A DNA stretch of 64,000 nt from Tethya wilhelma. Lineage: Eukaryota; Porifera; Demospongiae; Tethyida; Tethyidae. The position numbers were made by a program, and so were the translations under genes. The stretch is from contig CAXIPT010000011.1 of assembly GCA_964030475.1 (NCBI GenBank), positions 1,747,780-1,811,779 on the forward strand, read 5' to 3'. Below, piece by piece: positions 1-10,698 of the stretch (the stretch's first letter is position 1; every line of letters begins with the position of its first letter). Below the pieces are notes generated by a model. The model searched no databases, was not told where the DNA came from, and was given only the letters and a program-made list of their open reading frames with translations.

Positions 1-64
1 ATTGTATAGCCTAGCTTATTTAACAAATTATACCATAAAGCTATATAATATTGTTTACTTTCTT

Positions 65-349
65 TTAATTGCTCTGGAAACTCAACAGTAGACTCTCCCA
101 TGGCTTGTCTCCGCCATTCCCTGGACTGTCTGGGTTGAACTCCTGAACATGTGGTAAGGAAAGAACTTTGGCCTTGTCCTTGATTCTGTTCAGTGACTCT
201 ATGCGTTTCTGGAATCCAGGCTCAGCTTGTTGTTTCTCTGACTGAATCAGCAGATCAATGTACCCAACTTCAGTTAGATGGTTTGGCTTTAGGGCTATTT
301 CGTGCAACCTCATCAGTATTCGATGAGTTTGATAAATTAATTTAAGAAC
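65..349 (-). CDS. Conserved C-terminal tail of gene 1, beyond an in-frame TGA
   Basis: This stretch continues the frame of the FN3-GTPase exon after the TGA at 350-352. It codes for a charged, probably helical tail containing EIALKP and LTEVGYIDLLIQSEK. The last exon of the paralogue (10893-10699) has the closely similar EIALKPDPLTEVGCIELL, so the tail is genuine protein sequence. It is reached by the 51-base intron proposed in the main entry, by readthrough, or not at all if the TGA is a true stop or an error. The reading frame ends with TAA at 65-67. The 64 bases before that show nothing I can assign. Confidence 0.6.
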   Translation of the reverse strand, partial: VLKLIYQTHRILMRLHEIALKPNHLTEVGYIDLLIQSEKQQAEPGFQKRIESLNRIKDKAKVLSLPHVQEFNPDSPGNGGDKPWESLLLSFQSN

Positions 350-3300
350 TCAAGTGTACCATTCATCTAATTCTTGATGTAGTTTGGCAATCATATTTTC
401 AACTTTTAGCTTTCCGTCTTTGGCATCATGATATCGTTTCTTCAAATCTTCTGATGTTTTTTCTTCATCTTCCTGGTATGTTTCAAATCTGTAAGGGTTG
501 TTAACATGTACTGTCCAGTGACAATTTCCAGGACAAACACTGCATTCAGCCTCAGCCGTGTATCGTTTAGCTCCCATGGCAGCACAGCTGTGCTTATCAT
601 CATCTTTTGGTATGTAACAAGGATAATGGCATGTACGATTGCAAGTGAGGCAGTTGGTAACATGCACACCTGGATCGAGGTCAATTTTTCTTTGTTTTGT
701 CACTTTCATAATGAACACGAAATCTTTATTTTCATGAAGTTGGGCCTCATGTTTCTTGATTTCATCTTCTACTTGATGTAAAGTGTTAATTTTTTCCAGC
801 CCTTCACGAACCTGAACTTGAAGGCTACTAACACAAACCTCCAGGTGTTCTCTTTCTTCCAGGACTTCTTTTGTTAGTGTTAAGCTCCTTGGTTTGGTTT
901 TTGAGAGTTCATGAAAAAATTCTTTGAAGCTTGTTTTTCCCATTTCCCAAAACATTTTATCAATTGCACCATTTTCATCATTCTTTGCAAAAAGAGCTGA
1001 ATTGTTGAATTTGAAAGCTTTGTGATAAGGAACACCAGCTTGTTTGACTGCTTGTAGAACTGGAGCTGGTTGACCATCAGCAAATGTGGTCATTATAAAT
1101 ATGTTTTCTTTCACATCTTTACCAAATACTGCCATAACAGAGTGAAAGATGTACTTCTGTAGTTGTGTTAATCGAGGTAAACCTGCTTGAGTAGCAAAAC
1201 ATATCGCATGAAGTTGATCAATACCACGTTTTGTACAGAAAAATGCCTGTATCTGTTCAACCAGTCTTTGGTCTCTCTCAATTCCTTCAGTATCTCCAAA
1301 CCCTGGAGTATCAATGATTGTAAGAGGATATTCGATTGGAGATTCTTCCATTTGTTGTATTGTGTAAGCTGTAATCCATTTGGTCTGGCTCTTTGTTTGA
1401 TCAGACTGTGATTCTTCAACGATCATTTTGAAGCGGTATGAGTGCCCCCATTTCACTGCCAAGACATGATTTACCAAACCATTAATCAAAGTACTCTTTC
1501 CAGTTCCTGTAGCACCCACAAACATTATAACTTTTCCACTGTTAAAACTGGTGTTGTTGTCAACCTTATCTTCTCCAACAAACTGTTTTCTAATCATTCT
1601 TTCTTTGTCTACTAAAATATCTTGTATTGGAACTTGGTAAAGTTCTGGAGAATTTGTGGTAGTTGATATTAACTTTGATTTTTCCTTCATTCGTTGAGCT
1701 AATGGAATGTGTTTAGTTGTTATTGTGGTTGGTTCACTTGTCTCAATTCCAATTCCAGTTTCTGGTTCAATTTCAGGCTTTACTTGAAATTGGTATTCAG
1801 TTTTGTGAATAAGTTGTTCCAATTTGATACAGTTTTTAGTTGTAGTTTCTTGCATCCATTTTTCAGAGCTACTGGCTCTGTAAGAAACTGTATAACTTAC
1901 AACTGTTCCATACTTGGGTTCACTCCATTTCAGTTGAATAGACTCATGTGTAATGTCGTCATCATCTGCTTTTGGTTGGCCAGGTTTACATGATGGTTTG
2001 GTTTCAATCGGTTCACTACATTCACTTTCAGCACCGATACCAGTACTACATACTGACTCAACTTTAAATATGTACTTAGTTTTTGATTTGAGCGTGTTGA
2101 CAGTTTGGCTATGGTTTTCAGCTGAATGCACTTTACAGGTCTTCCAGTTAGCAGGTGAGTCATCTCGTATGCAGTAATGAATTGTATAGGCAGTTATATT
2201 TGGATAACCAACTAAAGGATGGGTCCAACATATTGTAATGCTGTCATGAGTTATACTGGTATTACTTTCTTCGACTTTTGGTCTTTCAGGTCGTGAGGTT
2301 GATCTTGTTTCTACAGGATCACAACAGTCACTTATAGCACCTGTACCTTTGTTGCATTTTGGTTGTATTTGAAAAATGTACTTTTTTCCTGTTTTAAGTC
2401 CTCCAATGACTGTATCATTGAAATCACAGTTTTGCTTTATCCACGAATCTGTATCTGCTTGCTTGTAATATACAATATAACTCACTACAGAGTTTTTTCC
2501 ATAATCAGGTTCACTCCATCGTAAGTTTAAACTGTTATGACTAATCTCATATGCTTTGGGTATACCAGGCTTTGATGTTACCTTTGTCTCAATTGAAGCA
2601 CTGATCTCACTCTCTATACAAGTGCCAGATTGAGATAGGGGTAACAGTTTAAATACATACTTTGTTCCTGGGTTGAGGGCTTTGATAATTGCAGATTCTG
2701 TATCTACATTCTTAACTTGAGATTCTATCCAATGCCCTTGATTACCACATAATTGGTGGTGGATTTTGTAACTTGAAATATTTTGTGATCCATACTCTGG
2801 TTTTGTCCATTCTAAGTGGATCTCATTATGAAGTATCAATAGAGAAGTTGGTTTTCCAGGTGGTGATGTTACCTTAGTTTTTATTGAAACAAGTTCACTT
2901 TCCATACCATGACCACTCTGGCATTGTGGTTCAACAATTATGTCATAGTCTGTATTTAGTGATAGATTGTTTAATGTAATTGTCTCTCGGACTCCTTCTG
3001 TTTGTAGCTGTGTCCATTCTTGTGACTTAGTTTTACGGTAATGCACATAGTATGCTACAACCTCATCAAATCCGATTCTAGGTTTGCTCCAAGTCAGTTG
3101 AATACTATCATGGGTCACAATAGCAGCTGTAGGGGGAGCTAGTGGTGAGGTAGATTTGGTTTGAAATTCAGAAATTTCACTCTCAGAGCCTTCTCCTTTA
3201 ATGCAAACAACACAAATCTTAAACTCATACTTTCTTCCTGGTGTGAGACCAGAAATTGTTTCTTGTGCTTGTGTACATTCATGAGAAAACCAATTTGACT

Positions 3301-6300
3301 CTGGTAAGTGTCTATATTGGATAGTAAAGTGTTGTATATTATTTGTTCCATATGTTGGTTTTGTCCAGTTTAATTGAACACTATCATGAGTCACTTTTCT
3401 TGCCTGTGGCTTTTCTGGCCTTGAAGTAGCCTTTGTTTCAACTGGGCCACTGGGATCACTATAGTCAGCAAGTATCCCAGATTTGAACTCAGGACGAACC
3501 ACAAAAACATATCTGGTGAATGGTAACAAGTTACATATTTGAAGTTCACAATCCTTGCTTCCTTTTTGTTTCATTTCTTTATCTGGAAGATTTTCAACAT
3601 GGTAAAGAACAGTGTAGTATTCAACACCCTCACCACCGTGTTCAGGTTCACTCCATTGTACTTTTAGACTATTATGTGTAATATTTGTGACTAGAGGCTT
3701 CCCTGGCTTGCTTGCTGGCTTGGTTACAATTTCATTACTGCATTTACTCTCAGATCCTATACCACCTTCACATACTGGCTCTACTTTGAATATATATTTT
3801 GTCTCATAAGTAAGCTGTGTTATAGTTATAGCTGGCGTGTCGTCAGGTGTTGTTATTGGATCCTGCCACTGGCTTTGAGGTGTTTTGTAAAACACATTGT
3901 AATACATAATAAACTCATTACCAACTTTGGGTTTAGTCCACTGTAGTGGGATTGAGTTGCAAGTAATGCTCTCTGTGACAGCTATTGGGCTTCCTGGTGG
4001 TAAAGTAATTTTTGTTTCAATTGGCTGACTGCATTCACTTTCCATTCCTTCATCTAATCCTTTGCATATGGTTTTGATCTTGAATATGTAGCTACTGCCT
4101 GGTGAGAGGTTAGGTACTTTACAATCTTCTTTGGCACCATGAATCTCTATTTCATTCCAATCATCTGTTGGGCCTGCTTCTATTGACTGATAAGAAAGTG
4201 TATAGTGGTGTAAACTCTCTTTACCATGCATTGGTTTAGACCACTTGAGGCTAATGTAATTTGCAGATACATTTGTGGCTTCTGGTATGCCTGGAGGTGA
4301 AGTTGCTCTTGTCCCCCATTGTGTGGATTCATTGCTGTCAGAACCAGTACCATTGAAGCATATAGGACGCACCTTAAAGATGTACTCTGTTCTCACTTCA
4401 AGTCCCATCACACTTGCATTATTGTCTGTGCTGTCATTAACAAATTCTTGCCATGTAGTGGACCCCAACTTTTGGAATAAGATATTGTAAGATTTGATAT
4501 TTTCCTGTCCATGTTCTGGTATATTCCATTTAAGTGTAACTGACTCAAATGTTGTTGAAATAGCGTGAGGTGTACCTGGTTTTGAAGTTGCCTTTGTCTC
4601 AATCCACTCACTTGGTTTACTTTCAGATCCAGTAAGTCCAGATTTACAAAGGGACTTTACTTTAAAAATATACTTGGTGTGAATTTTGAGCCCTTCAATA
4701 GTTGCAGATGTTTTTGAACTTTGTTTCATTTGCCACTTATCTGCGTTATCTTGTAAACAATATGACACCATGTAAGCTGACACATTGTCAACCCCATGCT
4801 CTGGTGGAGACCATTTTAGTTGAATACTATTAAATGACACTTTTGAAATGATTGGCTTACCAGGGGGTGATGTTGCTTTAGTAACTATTTCCTCACTGAC
4901 GTCACTCTCTGCAGAGCTTTCATTTATTATGTTACATTCAGGTGTTACTTTGAATTTGTAATGCTTATTCAATTTTAATTCTGTGATCCTAATATTTTCT
5001 TGTGGACCATTTGTTTTTTTCTGCTTCCACTCACAACCTTGTAAATCACTGTTTGATACATTGCAATATGACACAGTGTAATATTTGATATGCTCACTGC
5101 CATATTGAGGTTTTTGCCAGTTTATTTCAACACTATCATGTCCGGTAACAGATATATTTAGTTTTTCTGGCTTGGAGGTGACTGTGGTTGTGATTCTCTC
5201 ACTGACATTGCTCTCTGTGCAGATTTCTGGATCATTACACTTTGGACAAACTTTAAACAAGTATGATGTATGTAGAGTAAGATTTGTTATAGTCACATTT
5301 TCTGTATGCCGTTCTGTTTCAAGTTCATTGGTGACAGGTTTTGGATTATCTATTGGCCAATATGATATAGTGTAGCATTGTACACTATCACTTTTGAAAT
5401 TTGGTTTACTCCAGCTTATTTCTATTGACTCATGAGTTACATTGGTTGCGACTGGTTTACCCGTCTTACACGATTGTTTTGTTTCAACTGGACCGCAAGC
5501 TTTACTATCTGATCCTAATTCACCAGACATACATTTAGGTATAACCTTGAATATGTACGTTGTTTTAGCTTCTAGGTCTTCTATCTTAGCTCTCTCTTCT
5601 CTAACTGTTAGTTGTTTAATCAACGTTTGCTTATTGGTAATGAGTGGATCTGGTTCACAAGCTTTCCAATATATCACAGTATACTCTAGAGCTCTTCCAT
5701 TTCCGTATTCTGGATGGCTCCATGACAGCTTCATGCTGTTATGAGTTATTTCAGATAGAATAAGATTACTTGGTGGAGAAGTTGCTTTTGTAACTATTGG
5801 ACGGCTTGTGTCACTGCACTCACTCTCTGAATCAGACCCACATTCTGAGCAGACTTTGAAAAAATATGTGGTTTTTAGTGCTAGTCCATCAATCTTAATG
5901 TGTGTTTGACATCCTTCGGTTTCTTGTTTATGCCATTCCTGATCCTCTGAATTTGATTGGTAATAGATAGTAAATGATTTTATATTCTCAGTTCCATATT
6001 TGGGTAATGTCCATGTTAACTCAATACTATTGTGTGTTACTGATGAATCTTGAACTTGTGGTGTACCAGGTTTAGATGTAGCCTTTGTATAAATAACATC
6101 ACTTATTGAGCTTTCAACTGGTGGGTTATTGTTAGTTAGTGAGGGTAGCCAACCCACTGGATTACACACTGGTTTCACTGTAAACCTATAGCCTGAGTTT
6201 AGCTTTAAGTTTTTTATTATTACATTACAGCTTATACACTGATGTGCATAAACAATCCATTCTTTCTGAGTGTGATCATCTTGTGCACAGTATGAGACAA

Positions 6301-8526
6301 CATAGTGCTTAACATTAGCAGTAAAATCCTTGGGTTGAGCCCACTTCAGATTGACTGTATCGTGAGACACATGTGTGCACGGGATATTACCAGGTTTGCA
6401 TGAGGGCTTGGTCTGAACTGGTCCAGTGGTTTTACTTTCAGTACCATCTGTTATGTGATCCTGGTGTCCAGTTGTACATTTAGCATGCATTTTGAATATA
6501 TATGGTGTACCAGCAGTAAGATCACGCACCTTGTAGTCATGTGTATTACTTTCTACTGTTTTAGTTTTCCATTGATCGGTTGAATTGTTTTGTGCTCTAT
6601 AAGACAAACAGTATGTAGTTATTTTCTGGTTTGGGCCCTTGTGCTTGGGTGCTGACCATTTTACTTTAATAGTGTTATGGTCCACAACGGTAGGTGTAAT
6701 ATGTTTAGGTGGTGAAGCTGGTTTTGTTCTAATTTGTTCACTTTTTTCACTTTCAACAACAACAATCTCTGGTATACCTGTACATACTGGTAAAACTTGA
6801 AATAAGTATGCTGTATCAAGATTCAAACCAGTGATAGTGATACGTTCTTCTGCACCGTTTGTTTGGGTCTTACTTGACGTCTGATTCTGAACCGGATTTA
6901 TTTGTTCATTAGCTTGATGATCTAGCAGAGAATGATAAAATACACGGTAGTAGTTGACTTTATCACTGTGATACTCGGGTTTTTCCCAAGTTAAAGTCAC
7001 ACTATTATGTGTAATATTGGAAGCAATAGGTTTACCAGGCTGGCAAGCTAGTCTAGTTGCTATGGGGTTACTTATATCACTTTCTATTCCATTATCATTT
7101 AGACAGACTGGGATAATTTTGAAGCGATACTGTTTGTTTGGAGCAAGTCCAGGAACAATAAAAGTTTCAATTTTTGACGTTGTATCGATTGTTACCCATT
7201 CTCCTGATGAGTCACTAAGTTGATATTGTATTCTGTAGGACAAAACATTTTCTCTTCCATATAATGGATGACTCCATTTAAGTTCAATTTTATCATGCTC
7301 TGTATTGCAAGCAACTGGTTTACTAGGTTTTGAGGTAGCTCTTGTTTTAATCATAGTGGGGTCACTTTCAGCCACTGTACAGCTGTCGTTCTTGCATTCA
7401 GGTTTGACCTTAAATGTATACTGTGTTGCTATAGAGAGATTGTTAATTTCAATCATCTCTTGTGTAGTTGTTTTCTGAAGCCATTTACCACATTTTGACT
7501 CTTGTTCTGATTGATATGAAATGACATAAAGTCCAACAGAATCATGGTAATATTGTGGTTTGCTCCATTTAAGAAGTACACTCTCATGGGTTATTTCGAT
7601 TGCAGTTGGCAAGTCAGGTTGACAAGTAGGTTTTGTTTGAATTTCATCTGAAATTTCACTTTCTAAACATTGAACACTGCCTTCACACTGTGGCTTAACT
7701 CGAAACACATACTTGCAATGAGTACTGAGTCCCGACACTTTTGAAAATGTGTTTTTGTTTGCATTTTTTATCTCCCACTGATTTTCCTTAATCGACCGAT
7801 ATGAGAGCAAGTAAAAGTTAACATTTTCTCTTCCAAAATCTGGTTCAGTCCACTTTACAGTAATACTGTCATGTGTTACAGTTATAGGCTTTGGTTTGCC
7901 TGTTTGACAAACAGTTACAGTTTTGACTGGTTCACTGGTTTCTGAATTACTTTCAACATACCCACTATTAAATTTACATGTAGGTTGAATGGCAAACACA
8001 TATTCCATGTCAAGTTGTAAGTTTTCAAACGTTAGTTCTTCTATGGGTCCGTTTGTGAACTGTGTGTCATCAGACCATTCACTTTCATCAGACTTACGGC
8101 ACATGACAATATAGAATTCTACAGTGTCTCCTCCATGTTCTGGTTTAGACCATTTCAAATGAACTGCACTTTGTGTTGCTAATACTACTTCAGGTCTACC
8201 AGGCTGACAGATATTTGCTTTGAGTTTTGTTTCAATTGGGTCACTAACTTCACTTTGCTCCTCCATTAACTGACTAGAATGACGGCACCTGGGCTTAACC
8301 TTAAAATAATACTTCTTGTTTTGTTCTAGATTCGTGATTTTCATTCTTTCAGAACCTCGATGTGGTTTTTGCTTCCAGTTATTATCAGCTTCATCTTGTG
8401 AACGATATGAGATAATGTACATTTGTACACATTCACTTCCATACTTGGGCTTGTCCCATTGAAGATCAATAGAATTGTGTGTTACAAAAGATGCTTTTGG
8501 CTTTCCTGGTCGGCAAGTGTTCACTC
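65..8526 (-). CDS. FN3-array P-loop GTPase, 23 FN3 repeats (gene 1)
   Basis: One long exon codes for 23 tandem fibronectin type III repeats of about 100 residues, most opening with C/S-x-P-G-K-P and a W-x-x-P core. A G domain follows: Walker A GATGTGKS near 1493-1518 and G3 DTPGFGD near 1298-1320, as in AIG1/GIMAP and septin-like GTPases. The position expected for G4 reads TFAD rather than NKxD. Next come a Cys/His-rich module (about 520-700) and a charged, coiled tail. I place the exon start at 8526, after a TTAG acceptor in phase 1, because the paralogue at 10.7-14.6 kb has the same acceptor; the Met-initiated extension to 8617 is probably intron. An in-frame TGA at 350-352 precedes a tail conserved in the paralogue. 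A 51-base GT-AG intron (359-309) would remove it in frame. Upstream exons were not found. Role unknown; nucleotide binding is well supported. Confidence 0.85.
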
Positions 8527-8629
8527 CTAATTTAGAATTAAATATCATAATTATTAAATACATGCACAATTTATATGATCTATCTGTCATGTGAGATGAA
8601 TCAACATGCTTATTCAAGTGTAAGCAACT

Positions 8630-9218
8630 ATGCCAAGAACTAATGCCAATACAAAGAAAGCTCCGGTGACTGTCTGTGACCTGTGTGACGGTCAGTTCAA
8701 GTCTAATGAACAGAAGCTACACTGTGAGGGTAGCTGTGACAAGCTCTTTCATCGGTACTGTGCAGGTGTCTCATGCAGTTACTTCGCCGAGCTCCAAGCT
8801 AAGTCAACACCTTTTATTTGCCTGGTGTGCACGCAACAACTGCATAAGGCTGAGCTCTCATCACTACACTCCATGGTAGAACAACTGAGAGTAGAGCTGG
8901 AGAACTACAAGCTGAAGGATTCAAAGAGGGACTCGCAAGTCGACAAGCTGGCTGCTCAAGTTGCGGAGCTCAAGGAAAACGAGGCAGTAGCGCCGTCAGT
9001 GCAGGGTGGAGCTCAGTCCTGGGCTCAAGTTGTACGGAGAAAAAGGGGCCCCCCTAGTACTGTCAAGCAACAGCGGAGCAAGCAATTGCAAAAGAGCGGC
9101 AACCCAGCCTCCCGAGCTGAGAGCCATGACACTGACACTGAAGTACAACCTAATCAGGCTGCTACAAGGAATCAACCCAATCAGACCAAACAAGCCAAGA
9201 CTCTCAGCGAAAAGGTAC
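8630..9218 (+). CDS. PHD-finger/coiled-coil ORF of a retroelement, truncated
   Basis: The ORF starts at ATG 8630 and runs into the N at 9219. Residues about 15-70 form a Cys/His zinc finger of PHD type (CDLC, then CEGSC, then HRYC, then CLVC). A Leu/Glu/Lys-rich coiled coil (about 75-125) and a basic, Gln-rich tail follow. PHD-finger plus coiled-coil proteins are common as ORF1 of CR1/L2-type LINEs and related elements in invertebrates, where they bind element RNA or chromatin. That assignment rests on architecture and on its setting between two host genes. The reading frame does not continue sensibly after the N, where a different element begins. A host PHD gene is possible but less likely. 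Confidence 0.6.
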
Positions 9219-9219
9219 N

Positions 9220-9720
9220 TGCAGACTTCATTCATGCAGTTTAAACCAAATGGAGTAAACTTCATCGTGTCGGCTCTGTCCAAAACGAGACGTTCTGGAC
9301 CTCCTAGGGAAGTATTTTACCCTCATTTTGATACAACCACTACCTTGTGCCCAGTTAGGTGTCTAGAAGCTTACTTGAAGGCTATAGAGGGTATTCGGAG
9401 TCCCAAAGAGACTAGACTATTCATTTCTTTCAGGAAACCTCATCTCTCGGTTAGTACCACATCCATCAGCAGATGGCTTAAAGAGATGCTGAAGATGGCA
9501 GGTGTTAATTCATCCTACACTGCACATTCCACTCGTGCAGCTTCGGCCTCTGCTGCAAAACAGAGAGGGGTTTCGGTTGGAGAGAGCAGAGAACTGGTCG
9601 AGAGAATCGACGTTCCAACGATTCTATAACAAGACTGTCTCTAATGATACCAATTATGTTAATTTGGTGTTCAACAAAGAGAAACAAGTAAGTAGAAATT
9701 TTCTTAAGAGCTTTGAACCA
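9220..9720 (+). pseudogene. Tyrosine recombinase fragment of a YR retroelement, frameshifted
   Basis: After the N at 9219 a reading frame shows the C-terminal catalytic half of a tyrosine recombinase. It has a CPVRCLEAYL helix, the HSTR (HxxR) box near 9525, and, in another frame, a segment with NWSRESTF and RFYNK that holds the candidate nucleophile tyrosine. A single extra base near 9575 separates the two parts, so this copy is broken. The N-terminal half is missing at the N. The sequence resembles recombinases of DIRS/Ngaro-type retroelements and Cryptons. The inverted repeats just downstream favour a DIRS-like source. Confidence 0.65.
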
Positions 9721-9727
9721 TACACTG

Positions 9728-10330
9728 TCATATACGCAGCCTTATAACGATGTGGAATTAAAGATCTTACTAGCATCTGAAAGATGTGCTGTATGATCAG
9801 AATTCCATTAGTTAATTATAAGGCAAGTATATGACAGTATATTTCCCACCCAAGAGAATTTGACCTTCCAAGAGAAGGTCCCAAGAGATTAATTCCCATC
9901 CCTCATTGTCTCATTCTCATAATTTTTCAAGAGTAGTGCTCTCAAGACTCCTTCTTGCAAGTTGAGAATCGTTTGTGCATACGTACTCCTCAGAATCTAT
10001 ATATAGTACTGTATGAAAATGCCACTTTTCGTATACATTGTAGTATTTTATTGGTTCCTTTGAGTTTCGTGATCTATTATAATTGATTAAAATCAACATC
10101 ATAATATCTGTGATAATAGTTATAGGGTAAGCATGCAATCTCGTTCATTGTCACGGTTAATAAATTTTCGTCAAAAATTGAGACCAGATTTGGTCACGTG
10201 ACCAGTGAACTTTGAACTTGCTGTGGAATGCAATTATTGTTGGCCAAATGCACTGTCATATACTTGCCTTATAACTAATGGAATTCTGATCATACAGCAC
10301 ATCTTTCAGATGCTAGTAAGATCTTTAATT
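9728..10330. mobile_element. Inverted repeats at the end of a YR (DIRS-like) element
   Basis: Bases about 9758-9836 reappear as the reverse complement at about 10250-10330; both hold a GATCTTACTAGCATCTGAAA-type core and a GGCAAGTATATGACAG-type end. Within the first arm, the ends near 9734 and 9836 are also complementary to each other. Complementary, nested terminal sequences next to a tyrosine recombinase are the pattern described for DIRS-like retroelements. The roughly 400 bases between the arms contain a 14-base palindrome, TGGTCACGTGACCA, near 10193. No gene is visible between the arms. Confidence 0.55.
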
Positions 10331-10698
10331 ATTAATCAATGAACATAGCAACATATCCCGTGTACTAACAGGAGAGAAGCTAGCCATGGCTGACATAGCT
10401 GCATTCAAACGCTTATATCTCAGCAATAGAAGCAGCCCCACCCGTAAAATCACGTCTGCAGCTCGCCAAGGTGTGCCCCTCCCCATTGGTGCAAAAAAAT
10501 TTATTTCGCGCGCGTCGCGAATTACACTACAATCGCCGATTACTATAATATTATACAAATAAAGTTTTACTACATCTGGTCGGTTTTCCAAAATTGGGTC
10601 ACATATATATATTTTAATAATTCCTAAGACTCTTAGTAATAAACTATAATAGTGTTAGTTTGTTTGGCTCTTGATGTCAGCACTCAAAGTGTTGGAGC
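10331..10698. other. Intergenic stretch, no gene seen
   Basis: Between the YR inverted repeat and the last exon of the second FN3-GTPase gene I see only short open frames without family character. The stretch includes a G/C-rich patch with CG-rich bases near 10505-10520 and AT-rich sequence near 10600-10650. The latter could hold polyadenylation signals for the minus-strand gene. Confidence 0.4.

Noticed and set aside
8530..8617. N-terminal Met extension of gene 1 as a signal peptide
   Set aside because: Weakly hydrophobic, but a TTAG acceptor at 8527-8530, shared with the paralogue at the same codon, makes intron sequence more likely. It was kept out of the model.
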